Assembly (NCBI RefSeq): GCF_024399415.1
Contig: NZ_CP029257.1
Coordinates: 1,077,501-1,141,500 of the forward strand
Source of the DNA: Streptococcus oralis
GTDB taxonomy: Bacteria; Bacillota; Bacilli; Lactobacillales; Streptococcaceae
DNA length: 64,000 nt
Direction: 5' to 3'
Translations under genes and position numbers: made by a program
Shown here: piece after piece, positions 49,305 through 62,135 of the stretch
How positions within the stretch are numbered: position 1 is the first letter of the stretch
How the letters are laid out: the number at the start of each line of letters is the position of its first letter
Notes under the pieces: model-generated
Seen by the model: the letters and a program-made list of their open reading frames with translations, nothing else
What the model was told of the DNA's origin: nothing
Databases searched by the model: none

Positions 49305-50534
49305 TTAAAGTGTTTCTAAGAGTTCTTGCATCTGAACATCATCTGGAATGAGTTTTAAATAAGCTTCAGCTTGCACTTTGGCTTCTTCAAAATACCCCAA
49401 TTCACGCAAAAGATAAGTATACTGCTCCAGAAACTCAGGATTATCCTTAAGGTCAGACGATAGTTCCTGATAGAGCTCATAGGCCTTATCTAAATCCTCG
49501 ATTTCCTGGTAAGAACGGGCAATCATCCACTTGGTCAGGAGATTTTCAGGTTCTTGACTTTGGAGAGCGATAATATCTTCGTACCGTTCTTGTTCCATAT
49601 AAATAGTTGCAAGGCGAAGGAAAATTTCTTCTGTATCCTCTGCATCTTCTTTAGCAGTAAGGAGAAACTGCTCTGCACTATTAGGATCATGCAATTCATA
49701 CGAAAACTGTGAAGCAGCTAATAAGAGACGAGTTTCAAATGGATTTTTCTCCAAACCTTGTTTAGCGATACGAAGGGCCTCTTCCACCTGATGTTCCTTA
49801 TGCAAAGCTTGACTATAACCATATTCATATCCTTCAAAGTCAGGTGAAATGGTATCAATCTGCTTGAAGTAAAGAACAGATTTTTGATACTCTTCTTGGT
49901 CAAAGTAAAGGCTAGCCAGTTCAAAGGCAGTTTGGTCATCGTATTCTAGTTCTAAAGCTTTTTCTAAGAATTCAGTTGCAGCTTCAAACTTGCCTAACTG
50001 GGCATAAGCGTAACCAATTCGTTGATAAGTTGAGACACCCGTTTGCTCATAGATAGAGCGATTATCTAATTGAGCATAGCTCTGAATGGCTTCCTGATAA
50101 TTCCCTAACTCGCTATCCAACTCAGCCAAACCAAAAACTAATAAGGTATCATCTGAGTAGTTTAAGGCTTCCAGTAACTTTTCACGCGCTACATCTGTCA
50201 ATCCTTCCAACTGATAGAGGTCAGCCTTCAAGGCCAAAGCCGATACGTACCAGTCACTTTCGGGTGTGATTTCCTCAAGGTAAGCAAAGGCTTCCTCAAC
50301 ATTGCCATCCTCACTAGTAATGCTTGCTAAATTCAGATTCACTTCTGGGAAATCTGTAACGATATCTTGGTAAATTTCTTTTGCTTGAGGATAAAAGCCA
50401 ATTCCCTCTAGATAGCTTGCTAGTTCATAGAGAATCTCACTTGAATCTGTTTCGAGGGCTTTGTGAAAATAATGTTCTGCTTTGGTTAAATCCTGTTCAT
50501 CCAAAGCCTGGAGCATGCGTTGACTATTGTTCAC
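49305..50534 (-). CDS. Tetratricopeptide repeat protein
   Basis: Cytoplasmic protein made almost wholly of TPR-like helix pairs over about 409 residues (for example LTKAEHYFHKALETD, YPQAKEIYQDIV, FEAATEFLEKALELE). It probably acts as a scaffold; no partner is evident. GTG at 50534 with GGGGAGG upstream is chosen as start, overlapping the 3' end of the AI-2E gene by 11 bases; a longer frame to 50660 lies inside that gene. Translationally coupled to it. Confidence 0.85.
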   Translation of the reverse strand: MNNSQRMLQALDEQDLTKAEHYFHKALETDSSEILYELASYLEGIGFYPQAKEIYQDIVTDFPEVNLNLASITSEDGNVEEAFAYLEEITPESDWYVSALALKADLYQLEGLTDVAREKLLEALNYSDDTLLVFGLAELDSELGNYQEAIQSYAQLDNRSIYEQTGVSTYQRIGYAYAQLGKFEAATEFLEKALELEYDDQTAFELASLYFDQEEYQKSVLYFKQIDTISPDFEGYEYGYSQALHKEHQVEEALRIAKQGLEKNPFETRLLLAASQFSYELHDPNSAEQFLLTAKEDAEDTEEIFLRLATIYMEQERYEDIIALQSQEPENLLTKWMIARSYQEIEDLDKAYELYQELSSDLKDNPEFLEQYTYLLRELGYFEEAKVQAEAYLKLIPDDVQMQELLETL

Positions 50535-51690
50535 TCTTGATTTCCTCCCCTTCTTCTTCATACAAACCGCTGACTTTTTTATACCAGTTAAAGATAGCTG
50601 AGATAACGACCTTGGCAGAGGCATAGACTGGGATTCCCAGCAAGACTCCCCAAATACCAAACATAGACCCTGAAGTTAGGAGAACAAAGAGGACATTGAT
50701 TGGATGGATGTTTAGCTGACTACCTAAAATAAGCGGAGAAACGAAGCGACCTTCAATCGTTTGTTCAACAATAAAGACAATAATCACTTTCAAAAGCATG
50801 ACAGGCCCCGCTATCAAGCCCAAAACCAGAGCAGGCAACATCGCTAGAAAACTACCCAGGTAAGGTACTAGATTGAGGATACCAGCCGTGATACCAAGAG
50901 TCACAGCATATCTGAGACCAATAATCTTAAAGAAGATAATAAACATAATTGCCACGATAATAGCAACTGTAACCTGTCCTCTAACGTAGTTTGATAACTG
51001 TTTATTAACATCTGACAAAACTTGTCCGACAGGTTCTTTTAACTTGTTTGGGATGAATTTAGTCAGGTAATCCCTCAAGCCTTTCCCATCTCTCAAAAGA
51101 TAAAAGAGCATGAAGGGTACGATAATAACCGCTACAATGACCTGGGAAACGCTACTGATAAAGGCGCTAACCCAGTTAACAGCTTGAGAAGAGATTTTGC
51201 TGGCCCACATGGTCGCCTCACTAGAAACATTGGCAAGAACCTGCTCCAACTGTGGTCTAAAATCATCTGGCAAACGTTTGGTTACAAGGTCATTGATCAC
51301 CTTATCAGCATCTTCCAGGTATGTCGGCACATTCTTCGCAAAATTTAAGACTTGACGTTGCAGATTTGGAATAGCAACCGCAAGCCCCCAAATGATAAAG
51401 AGTCCAATAACAACAAAAATAATACTAATGGCAAGGACACGATTGATCTTGTGCTTCTCCATCCAGTCCACAATCGGATTGAGGAGGTAATAAAGTAAAC
51501 CAGATAAAATAACTGGCAACATGACAACCCCAAGAAAATCCAAAACTGGTAAAAAGATAAAACTAATCTTACTTAGAATAAAAATATTTAGCCCCAGTAA
51601 CAAGGTTACTAAAAATACAGTGATGGCTTTATTATCTAAAAACCACTTAAAAAACCAAGATAGGCTAAAATGTTTCTCTTTATGTTCCAT
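50524..51690 (-). CDS. AI-2E family transporter (PerM-type membrane protein)
   Basis: Polytopic membrane protein of 388 residues with N-terminal helices, a soluble loop (about 120-200) and C-terminal helices, including the LVPYLGSFLAMLPALVLGLIAG-type region of the AI-2E/PerM family. Family members export small molecules or ions; whether it moves AI-2 is unknown. First of a two-gene operon with the TPR protein. Confidence 0.87.
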   Translation of the reverse strand: MEHKEKHFSLSWFFKWFLDNKAITVFLVTLLLGLNIFILSKISFIFLPVLDFLGVVMLPVILSGLLYYLLNPIVDWMEKHKINRVLAISIIFVVIGLFIIWGLAVAIPNLQRQVLNFAKNVPTYLEDADKVINDLVTKRLPDDFRPQLEQVLANVSSEATMWASKISSQAVNWVSAFISSVSQVIVAVIIVPFMLFYLLRDGKGLRDYLTKFIPNKLKEPVGQVLSDVNKQLSNYVRGQVTVAIIVAIMFIIFFKIIGLRYAVTLGITAGILNLVPYLGSFLAMLPALVLGLIAGPVMLLKVIIVFIVEQTIEGRFVSPLILGSQLNIHPINVLFVLLTSGSMFGIWGVLLGIPVYASAKVVISAIFNWYKKVSGLYEEEGEEIKSEQ

Positions 51691-51834
51691 AAATACATCC
51701 TTTCTGTCATTCTCTCATTATACCATTTTTAGACTAAAATAACTCTTTTTTAAAGTGCTTACATGGATGAATCTGATGCTTCATGACTGCCATTTTGTGG
51801 TATAATGAACTTATCATTATTAAGAGGTATGGAC

Positions 51835-52848
51835 ATGAAAGAAACTGTTTATTTTGGAACTTACACTCGTCGCTTATCTAAAGGGATTTACAAGGCAGAT
51901 TTTGATACAGAAACAGGCCAGCTTGAAAATCTTGAACTCTTTGCTGCTGAACCAAGTCCAACCTACCTTGCCTTTGACCAACAGCAACACTTATACACCG
52001 TAGGGAGCCAGGATGGCTTAGGTGGAATCGCTGCTTACAAGACAGATGGGGCTTTGCTAAATCATGTGGTTGAAGAAGGCGCTCCCCATTGTTATGTGGC
52101 AGTGGATGAAAAGCGTGGTCTCGTTTATGGGGCCAACTATCATAAAGGTCAAGTTCTCGTTTATAAACGTCAAACGGATGGTAGCCTCATCCAAACAGAT
52201 CTAGATCAGCATAGTGGACAAGGTCCTCATGAAAACCAAACTTCCCCACATGTACACTTTACAGATCTAACACCTGACCAGTACCTCGTCACCTGTGATC
52301 TAGGAACAGATGAGGTAACAACCTATGATGTTAGTCCAGAAGGAAAACTAAATAAACTCTACACTTATCACAGCCAAGCTGGAGCAGGTGCACGCCACAT
52401 CGTTTTCCACCACCACTATAAGATTGCCTATCTCATCTGCGAACTTAATAGCACGATAGAGGTCTTGATTTATGATGGAGTTGGTGAATTTGAACGCATG
52501 CAAGTTATTTCAACCTTACCAGATGGATACGAAGGCTTTAATGCTACTGCTGCCATTCGTCTTTCAAAAGATGGCAAATACCTCTATGCATCCAACCGAG
52601 GTCATGATTCCATTGCAGTCTATACAATCCTCGCTGATGGTAGCTTGGAATTATTAGAGATTGTACCAAGCCATGGTAAAAATCCACGTGATTTCGACCT
52701 AACTCCTGATCAAGAGTTTCTCATTGCTGTTCATCAAGATTCTGATAACGCAACCGTTTTTAAGCGCAATCCTAAAAGTGGTCGTCTTGCAGAGCTTTCT
52801 AACGACTTCCATGTCCCTGAAGGAGTCTGCATCAACTTCCCACATTAA
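51835..52848 (+). CDS. Lactonase family protein (6-phosphogluconolactonase-like)
   Basis: Seven-bladed beta-propeller of the Pgl/YkgB lactonase family. It shows YFGTYTRRLSKGIY at the start, the repeated LYTVGSQDG/LYASNRGHDSI blade motifs and the late GKNPRDFDLTPD. It may hydrolyse 6-phosphogluconolactone in the pentose phosphate pathway. ATG at 51835 with AAGAGG upstream gives 337 residues; in-frame ATGs at 51805 and 51829 precede it. A TGGTATAAT extended -10 lies at 51798-51806, which would exclude the 51805 start. Confidence 0.88.
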   Translation: MKETVYFGTYTRRLSKGIYKADFDTETGQLENLELFAAEPSPTYLAFDQQQHLYTVGSQDGLGGIAAYKTDGALLNHVVEEGAPHCYVAVDEKRGLVYGANYHKGQVLVYKRQTDGSLIQTDLDQHSGQGPHENQTSPHVHFTDLTPDQYLVTCDLGTDEVTTYDVSPEGKLNKLYTYHSQAGAGARHIVFHHHYKIAYLICELNSTIEVLIYDGVGEFERMQVISTLPDGYEGFNATAAIRLSKDGKYLYASNRGHDSIAVYTILADGSLELLEIVPSHGKNPRDFDLTPDQEFLIAVHQDSDNATVFKRNPKSGRLAELSNDFHVPEGVCINFPH

Positions 52849-52882
52849 AAAAAATGAACTTGAAATTCAAGTTCATTTTTTT
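52849..52882. terminator. Bidirectional terminator between the lactonase gene and atpC
   Basis: AAAAAATGAACTTGA pairs with TCAAGTTCATTTTTT around a 3-base loop; the atpC stop codon lies at its right edge. Confidence 0.88.
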
Positions 52883-53300
52883 ATAGTCTATTTCCGACAT
52901 TGATACGGTTGATAGCACGTTGCAATGCGATTTTTGCACGACGTTCTTGGTCAATCAAGTGCTTGTCATGGGCTTCTTCGATTTCTCGTTCAGCTCGAAG
53001 TTTCGCACGTTCTGCACGACTGATGTCAATATCACGAGCACGCTCTGCTGAGTCTGCTACAATAGTAATGATATCATTAGCAATCTCGATAATTCCTCCG
53101 TTCACTGCTATCCAGTTCACATGAGTATCATCATCGATACGTTTTACCTTCACTTCATCAACCGCTAAAACAGCAATCATATTTTCATGTCGTGGCAAGA
53201 TCCCCATCTCACCATCCAGAGTTCGTACCGATACAAAGCTGGCATGGTGATCATAGACGAGGCCATCTGGTGTCACGATCTGGACAGTTAAATGAGCCAT
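52881..53300 (-). CDS. atpC: F-type ATP synthase subunit epsilon
   Basis: Epsilon subunit of F1, which couples and inhibits the rotor. An N-terminal beta sandwich ([16 protein letters not shown] ... GILPRHENM) precedes a C-terminal two-helix domain rich in arginine. Length 139 is normal. Last gene of atpEBFHAGDC. In streptococci the enzyme mainly exports protons for pH control. Confidence 0.96.
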   Translation of the reverse strand: MAHLTVQIVTPDGLVYDHHASFVSVRTLDGEMGILPRHENMIAVLAVDEVKVKRIDDDTHVNWIAVNGGIIEIANDIITIVADSAERARDIDISRAERAKLRAEREIEEAHDKHLIDQERRAKIALQRAINRINVGNRL

Positions 53301-53310
53301 AGATCACCTC

Positions 53311-54726
<1,416 letters not shown>

Positions 54727-54772
54727 CTATTCTATATAAGATACTGTCGGTTCCTAGTTCAACTAGGTCCTA

Positions 54773-54877
54773 ATACTCTTCGAAAATCAAATTCAAACCA
54801 CGTCAGCATCACCTTACCGTACTCAAGTACAGCCTGCGGCTAGCTTCCTAGTTTGCTCTTTGATTTTCATTGAGTAT
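54773..54877 (+). repeat. BOX element (boxA-boxC, no boxB) inside the atp operon
   Basis: Starts ATACTCTTCGAAAATC and ends TTTTCATTGAGTAT, with the boxA text ACCACGTCAGCATCACCTT and the boxC text CTGCGGCTAGCTTCCTAG. This is the pneumococcal BOX family with a direct A-C junction. It lies between atpG and atpD, in the orientation opposite to transcription. A 7-bp palindrome (54753-54767) lies beside it. Confidence 0.92.
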
Positions 54878-54908
54878 AAGTTCATTTTGATACGAGGGAG
54901 GCAAAGCC

Positions 54909-55787
54909 TTATTCTAAGGCACTAGCCCCCGCTACGATTTCTGTAATTTCTTGTGTAATCGCCGCCTGTCTAGCACGGTTATACTGGATTGTCAAATCAT
55001 TGATGACCTTCTTGGCATTATCAGTCGCCGTTTGCATGGCGGTCATACCTGCAGCATTCTCAGCTGTCTTGGCATCGATAATAGCCCCGTAAATCATACT
55101 TTCGGCATACTGTGGCAACAACTGCTCTAGAATCTCATCACGGCTCGTTTCCAACTCAAAGGTCAAGCTATACTCTTCATCCGCTTCATTTGGATCCAAG
55201 TCAACAATCGGAAGCATTTGTTCCACACGCATTTGACTTGTGAGAGTATTGACATGATGGTTGTAGCAGACGTACAATTCATCAAAAAGTTCGTTTTGGT
55301 ACATCTCAATCGTTTTTGAAATAATTTTACGAACTTCATCAAAACTAGGTTGATCTGCCAAGCCACGTAGTTCATAGATTGGCTGAATACCACGAGCCTT
55401 AAAGAAATCAGCTCCCATACCACCGATACAGATTATCTCAAAATCTTTACCATCTGGATGGTATTCTTCTTTCAACTCCATAACGGCTTTAAGGATGGAA
55501 GCATTATAACCTCCAACCAAGCCACGGTCTGAAGTAATAACGATATAGCCTGTTTTCTTAACTGGGCGACTGATGAGCATCGGATTGGTTGAACCACCAG
55601 ATCCGTTACCATGCAGAATATCCGTCAAAAGCTTACGAACCTTCTGAGCGTATACTTGGAAGTTGCGCGCTGCTTCTTCAGAGCGACCTAACTTGGCAGC
55701 CGATACCATTTGCATAGCATTAGTGATTTGACTCGTATTTTTGGTTGAGGCGATTTTTGTTTTAATATCATTTAGAGATACTGCCAT
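54909..55787 (-). CDS. atpG: F-type ATP synthase subunit gamma
   Basis: Central rotor stalk. N-terminal helix [27 protein letters not shown] and C-terminal helix [27 protein letters not shown], the coiled pair that turns inside the alpha-beta ring. Length 292 is normal. It follows atpA closely and is followed by the BOX-bearing gap. Confidence 0.97.
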   Translation of the reverse strand: MAVSLNDIKTKIASTKNTSQITNAMQMVSAAKLGRSEEAARNFQVYAQKVRKLLTDILHGNGSGGSTNPMLISRPVKKTGYIVITSDRGLVGGYNASILKAVMELKEEYHPDGKDFEIICIGGMGADFFKARGIQPIYELRGLADQPSFDEVRKIISKTIEMYQNELFDELYVCYNHHVNTLTSQMRVEQMLPIVDLDPNEADEEYSLTFELETSRDEILEQLLPQYAESMIYGAIIDAKTAENAAGMTAMQTATDNAKKVINDLTIQYNRARQAAITQEITEIVAGASALE

Positions 55788-55802
55788 CTGACACCTCTAT
55801 TC

Positions 55803-57858
<2,056 letters not shown>

Positions 57859-57859
<1 letters not shown>

Positions 57860-58353
57860 TAGGCTTCTCCTAGCTGATCGATATACTGATCAATGAGTTC
57901 CTTATGAGCATGACTGTCAAGGTTTTTTGAGATGATTTTACCAGCAAGACTAATCGTCAAATCTGCCACCTCGCCCTTAACACTTTGCAAAGCTTCTGCT
58001 TTATTCTGAGCAATTTCTTGATTCGCCTTCTCTTTTAAGCGACCTGCTTCTACTTTAGCATCTGCCAGAATATCTGCTTTACTCTTTTCTGCAGTCTCTT
58101 TAGCATTTTCAATGATTGTTTTGGCCTCGTTGCGACTTCCAGCCAATTCATCTTCACGTTTTTGAGCAAGAGTTTCTGCTTTTTGACGAGCTTGTTCAGC
58201 TCCATCAATATCAGCAGCAATTTTATTTGCCCTTTCTTCGAAGACACTTGTCAAGTTTGACCACGCATATTTCTTAACTAAGACAATCAAAAGGATAAAA
58301 GAGCCAGCGATTAAAATAAAGTTACCAATTAATTCACCTACTGTTACGTGCAT
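57859..58353 (-). CDS. atpF: F-type ATP synthase subunit b
   Basis: Peripheral stalk: an N-terminal membrane helix (about 8-26) and a long charged alpha-helix (about 30-150) forming a dimeric coiled coil that reaches F1. Length 164 is normal. Coupled to atpH. Confidence 0.95.
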
Positions 58354-58366
58354 CTGTTACTCCTTT

Positions 58367-59083
58367 CTACTCTTCTCCATCATTTATCTTATTTCCTAAG
58401 TACATAGAAGACAACATGGTAAACACATAGGCTTGGATGCAGGAAATAAAGACAGAAAAGGCTGTCCAAGCCAAGTTAGCACCAAAAGCAACTGGATACC
58501 AATATAGAGCTTGATGAGATAGAGTGATTAGCAAACTAGCCATCACTTCTCCAGCAAAGATATTTCCGAACACCCGCAAGGCAAGTGATAAAAAGTTGGT
58601 AAACTCTTCTAAGATATTCATGGGAGTCATAAAGCCAGGTGTGATATAGGCTTTTAGATATTTTTTAATCCCACGGCGACGAATCCCTTCAATATGGGTC
58701 ATCAGGATAATTCCAAATGACAAGGCCAAGTCAAACTGGAGATTTGCAGTTGGCGATGTCCAAAGGTTTGTCCCATCTGTAGTTTGAAGTTTCGCCATCA
58801 AACCGAGGTTATTTGCCAGTACCATAAATAGAAATAGACAAAGGAAAAAGAGCGAGTAGTCTTTCATGTAGCTTTTACCAATGTTAGGTTCTGTAAATCC
58901 AATAACGAAGTCATAGAAATACTCAAGTACATTTTGCTTTCCTTTGGGTTTCAAAGTCATATTGCGACTTGCCCAATAGATAAAGCCAAAAACAACTCCC
59001 ACAATCAACAAGGTCATGGCTAACATGGTTAAATCAAAGGTAACAGGACCAATATTGATGGTTGGATTGATACTTTCTTCCAT
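58367..59083 (-). CDS. atpB: F-type ATP synthase subunit a
   Basis: Proton-channel stator of the membrane part with about five to six helices. The essential arginine lies in the [17 protein letters not shown] helix. Length 238 is normal. Second gene of the operon, after atpE. Confidence 0.97.
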   Translation of the reverse strand: MEESINPTINIGPVTFDLTMLAMTLLIVGVVFGFIYWASRNMTLKPKGKQNVLEYFYDFVIGFTEPNIGKSYMKDYSLFFLCLFLFMVLANNLGLMAKLQTTDGTNLWTSPTANLQFDLALSFGIILMTHIEGIRRRGIKKYLKAYITPGFMTPMNILEEFTNFLSLALRVFGNIFAGEVMASLLITLSHQALYWYPVAFGANLAWTAFSVFISCIQAYVFTMLSSMYLGNKINDGEE

Positions 59084-59117
59084 CTAGAATCCTCCCTTTT
59101 CTTCTCGTTCCATTTGT

Positions 59118-59318
59118 CTATTTGATGACGAATGAAAAGACGAGGGTAACCAAGAACGTTCCTTCAATAAAGGCAATCCCCATGATCATTAAGCTACGTA
59201 ATTGTGGGATGATGTCTGGTTGGCGAGCTGCTGATTTGAACAAACCGTTCATCAACATACCTTCTGCAAGAGATACACCCATACAGGCAAGACAAAGACC
59301 GAAAAATGTTAAATTCAT
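59118..59318 (-). CDS. atpE: F-type ATP synthase subunit c
   Basis: Two-helix proteolipid that forms the rotor ring. The proton-binding carboxylate is Glu52 in IAFIEGTF, and the polar loop is SAARQPD. Length 66 is canonical for streptococci. Residues in the optochin-determining helices include Ala18 and Ile48, where I recall Gly18 and Val48 in S. pneumoniae. First gene of the operon; some authors call it atpC in pneumococcus. Ribosome site AAGGAG. Confidence 0.96.
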   Translation of the reverse strand: MNLTFFGLCLACMGVSLAEGMLMNGLFKSAARQPDIIPQLRSLMIMGIAFIEGTFLVTLVFSFVIK

Positions 59319-59353
59319 GATGAATTCTCCTTTTATTTAAAATTTACTTACTT

Positions 59354-59409
59354 AGTTTAGTCCTAAAATTTTGATTTGTCAACTTTTTACTTACGTTGAA
59401 AGCGTTTCA
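59354..59409 (-). promoter_or_regulatory. atp operon promoter with cre-like palindrome
   Basis: Minus strand TTGACA (59377-59382), 17-base spacer, TAAACT (59354-59359). A palindrome TGAAAGCGTTTCA (59397-59409) lies upstream; it resembles cre but is one base short of the 14-base consensus, so CcpA binding is uncertain. Confidence 0.65.
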
Positions 59410-59510
59410 TATGATTTATTTCTATTTTTGCTGTTTTTACCCCATTCTATAGAAAGTTTTTCCATTTTAGATTGCGAGTTTTTCTTGATTTTACTCTATT
59501 TTCTGAAACA

Positions 59511-59539
59511 AACTGAAAAGTCCAAGTTTAGAACTTGGA
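59511..59539 (-). terminator. Terminator of the zinc-finger gene
   Basis: An 8-bp stem TCCAAGTT/AACTTGGA (59521-59528 with 59532-59539), 3-base loop, followed by CUUUUC on the minus strand. Moderately strong. Confidence 0.6.
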
Positions 59540-59549
59540 TCGATTCATT

Positions 59550-59861
59550 TTATTTAAAATAGTAGGAATAGTGTTGTTTACAACCTGGATTAAATGGTGC
59601 ACTGCAGTAAGGACAAGCCATCTGCTTTTGGTAATCTTGGAAAGTCATTGTCCTCTTACAACCCCCACATAAGATCGGTCGATCCTCAGAAAGCATCAAG
59701 GGATAGGGCGAAAACAAATGCGTTTCCATAGCATTGTGGCACTGATAACAAGCATAGTATTTTTTACACTCATAACACTGGAGGGAAACGATATCCTTTT
59801 CACCATGGTAATGAATACATCTACCTTCATTATCAACTAACAAACCTTGTGCTTGATTCAT
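59550..59861 (-). CDS. CHY zinc-finger protein
   Basis: Small protein of 103 residues with the CHY-type zinc finger: CIHYHGEKDIVSLQCYECKKYY, then CYQCHNAMETH, CGGCKRTM and CPYCSAPFNPGC, giving about nine Cys and several His ligands for two to three zinc ions. The function of bacterial members is unknown. Between the atp promoter and a U32 gene, transcribed leftward behind the U32 gene with a 14-base gap, probably as one operon. Confidence 0.85.
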   Translation of the reverse strand: MNQAQGLLVDNEGRCIHYHGEKDIVSLQCYECKKYYACYQCHNAMETHLFSPYPLMLSEDRPILCGGCKRTMTFQDYQKQMACPYCSAPFNPGCKQHYSYYFK

Positions 59862-59875
59862 TCACATTTCCTTCT

Positions 59876-61162
59876 CTAGGCACGAACTGTAACGCTGGTT
59901 CCATCTTCCTTATAGAGATTGATAAGACCTTCCTTGAGAGCGCGGACCATGTCCCCTGCTTGAACAGGTTGTGGGACCTTGATTGTCAAGAGTTCCATTG
60001 GATTTGGAGCACGGTCGATTTTATTGCCCTTGGCATCATGAAGATCTTCTATATAAGTCTCAAAATGACGGAAACCTGGTCCATAAAACTCAACTTGATC
60101 GCCTTCGTTGATGACATTTCGTTGACGAATGGTTGCCGTTTGAGTCGCATCATCATAAGCAACCACTTCAGCGACAAACTTGTATTCAGGAATTTTACGA
60201 CGTGCGCCAAATAACTGTTCATTTTCAGACGGCGTACCATAGTAGAAACCTGTTGCCAATTCACGTTGAGCAACTTTCCACATCTCGTCCACCAAGTCTT
60301 GTTTGATGGCTTCAAATTTCTCAGGACTTTCGAGATAAGCATCTACAGCCGCCTTGTAACAGTTGGTCACAGTTGAAACATAGTGGATAGACTTCATACG
60401 ACCTTCAATCTTGAGACTGTCTACACCGTTTTCGATCATATCTGGGATATGGTCAATCATGGACATGTCGACGGCTGACATTGAAAATTCTTCTGGGATT
60501 TCACCTTTAAGACTCTTACGTTCTTGACCAAAGGGCATGTCGTAAAGATCGTATTTCCAACGGCAAGACTGAGAACAGCCCCCACGGTTGGCATCACGCA
60601 TACTCATGTGGTTTGATAGTGTACAGCGACCTGAGTAGGAAATACACATGGCTCCATGCACAAAGGCCTCAATCTCAACATCAGTACGTTTGCGAATCTC
60701 TGCCAATTCTTCCATTGAAACTTCACGGGCCAAAACCACGCGAGTTAGACCAAGTTCTTTCCAGAACTCTAAAGTTTCATAGTTCGTCGCACTGGCTTGG
60801 GTTGAAAGGTGGATTTCAAGACCTGGTGCTTCAGTTGCTGCAATCATAATCAAGGCTGGATCTGACACGATAACTGCGGCAATCCCGATGTCACGCAACT
60901 TACGGAACCATTCTCCAGCACCAGCTTCGTTTCCTTCGTGCATAACCATGTTAGCAGCCACATAGACCTTGGCACCGTACTTAGCAGCAAACTGGACTCC
61001 TTCTTCCATCTGTTCAAAGGTAAAGTTTCCAGCACGGCTACGAAGACCATAGGCCTGTCCACCAATGAAGACTGCATCCGCACCATATTGAACAGCTACT
61101 TTCAGCTTCTCTAAAGTTCCTGCAGGTGATAAAACCTCAGGGCGTTTTAATGTTTTTGTCAT
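59876..61162 (-). CDS. U32 peptidase family protein (TrhP-like tRNA hydroxylation protein)
   Basis: Peptidase-U32 fold beginning RPEVLSPAGTLEKLKVAVQYGADAVFIGG. It has the family core AMCISYSGRCTLSNHMSMRDANRGGCSQSCRWKY with the cysteines thought to hold a cluster, and a C-terminal RNA-binding-like domain. Homologues (TrhP, YrrO) act in prephenate-dependent tRNA U34 hydroxylation; protease activity is doubtful. ATG at 61162 behind AGGAG gives 428 residues; a longer frame lacks a ribosome site. Confidence 0.82.
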   Translation of the reverse strand: MTKTLKRPEVLSPAGTLEKLKVAVQYGADAVFIGGQAYGLRSRAGNFTFEQMEEGVQFAAKYGAKVYVAANMVMHEGNEAGAGEWFRKLRDIGIAAVIVSDPALIMIAATEAPGLEIHLSTQASATNYETLEFWKELGLTRVVLAREVSMEELAEIRKRTDVEIEAFVHGAMCISYSGRCTLSNHMSMRDANRGGCSQSCRWKYDLYDMPFGQERKSLKGEIPEEFSMSAVDMSMIDHIPDMIENGVDSLKIEGRMKSIHYVSTVTNCYKAAVDAYLESPEKFEAIKQDLVDEMWKVAQRELATGFYYGTPSENEQLFGARRKIPEYKFVAEVVAYDDATQTATIRQRNVINEGDQVEFYGPGFRHFETYIEDLHDAKGNKIDRAPNPMELLTIKVPQPVQAGDMVRALKEGLINLYKEDGTSVTVRA

Positions 61163-61269
61163 TTTTTCTCCTATTTGCAATATAAAAGTTTGACGTTTTT
61201 CCTTCTCATTTTATAGTAAATAATGGATAAAATCAAGCCTAGCCAGATTGTTTTGACAATTCTAATCTT

Positions 61270-61303
61270 TTCTAAAACAAAAACTAGCCTTTCTAGACTA
61301 GTT
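61270..61303 (-). terminator. Possible terminator of the GntR gene
   Basis: AACTAG (61282-61287) pairs with CTAGTT (61298-61303) with U-rich text following on the minus strand; the stop codon is inside the stem. Weak. Confidence 0.5.
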
Positions 61304-61996
61304 ATTTTCAAGATAAAATTCAAAGCGTTCGCCCACGTATTGACTCTTAACATACTCGAAAGCCGTCCCATCTTCAAGATAAGAGACCTGAGTCAAGGCT
61401 AAAATGGCATGCCCCTTTTCGACTTCTAGATAGTGAGCAATCTTTTCCTTAGCCAATCTCGCATAAATGGTCTGTTGGGATTTGCCAATCCGGTAGCCAT
61501 ATTGCTGCAAGGTCTGAAAGAAATGACTGGTTACTTCTTCTTTTTTAAAATTCTTAATAAACTTTTCGGGAATAGAAGCAACTTCATAGACCAGAGGAAC
61601 TTGATCGGCATACCGAACCCGCTCCATACGGATGATATTCTCAGTTGGTGAAATACCTAGCTTTGCCACTTCCTGCTCGTTGGGAATAGTTCTTCTATAG
61701 GAAATGAGCTGACTAGAGGGAACTTTCCCTTGGGATTTGACAATCTCCGTAAAACTAGTGGTGCCCCGCATTTTTTCTTGGACACGAGTGCTAGAGACAA
61801 AAGTGCCACTTCCTACACGACGCTCCAAAACTCCTTCCTCAACCAAGAGAGAGATGGCTTGTCGCAAAGTCATCCGACTGACTTGAAACTGGTCTGCAAG
61901 ATCCCGTTCACTTGGCAGTCTTTCTCCTATCATCCAACGATGCTCGTCGATATCTTTTTTTATCTGATCGTGGATTTTCATATAAGCTGGTAACAT
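61298..61996 (-). CDS. GntR family transcriptional regulator (HutC/YvoA-type)
   Basis: N-terminal winged helix (ERDLADQFQVSRMTLRQAISLLVEEGVLERRVGSGTFV) and C-terminal UTRA ligand domain (about 90-232), the HutC/YvoA arrangement that usually senses a small sugar phosphate or similar ligand. The ligand and targets are unknown. ATG at 61996 is chosen (232 residues); the in-frame GTG upstream overlaps the ribosome region. Divergent from guaA, as in S. pneumoniae. Confidence 0.87.
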   Translation of the reverse strand: MLPAYMKIHDQIKKDIDEHRWMIGERLPSERDLADQFQVSRMTLRQAISLLVEEGVLERRVGSGTFVSSTRVQEKMRGTTSFTEIVKSQGKVPSSQLISYRRTIPNEQEVAKLGISPTENIIRMERVRYADQVPLVYEVASIPEKFIKNFKKEEVTSHFFQTLQQYGYRIGKSQQTIYARLAKEKIAHYLEVEKGHAILALTQVSYLEDGTAFEYVKSQYVGERFEFYLENN

Positions 61997-62135
61997 GATT
62001 CTCACTTCTTTTCTTTATTTTCTCCATTGTACCGTATTTGCTAAGAAAAATCAAACTTTGCCTTGTTTAGTTGGTAATTCGCCCCTATTTGTGATAGAAT
62101 ATTGAAAAAGATATTTCTTTTGAGAAAGGAAAAAG

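Noticed and set aside
50532-50660. N-terminal extension of the TPR protein
   Set aside because: These codons lie inside the AI-2E gene and give a composition unlike TPR text; a GTG with a strong ribosome site at 50534 is better.
59397-59409. cre site of the atp operon
   Set aside because: The palindrome is 13 bases, one short of the 14-base consensus spacing; kept only as cre-like.
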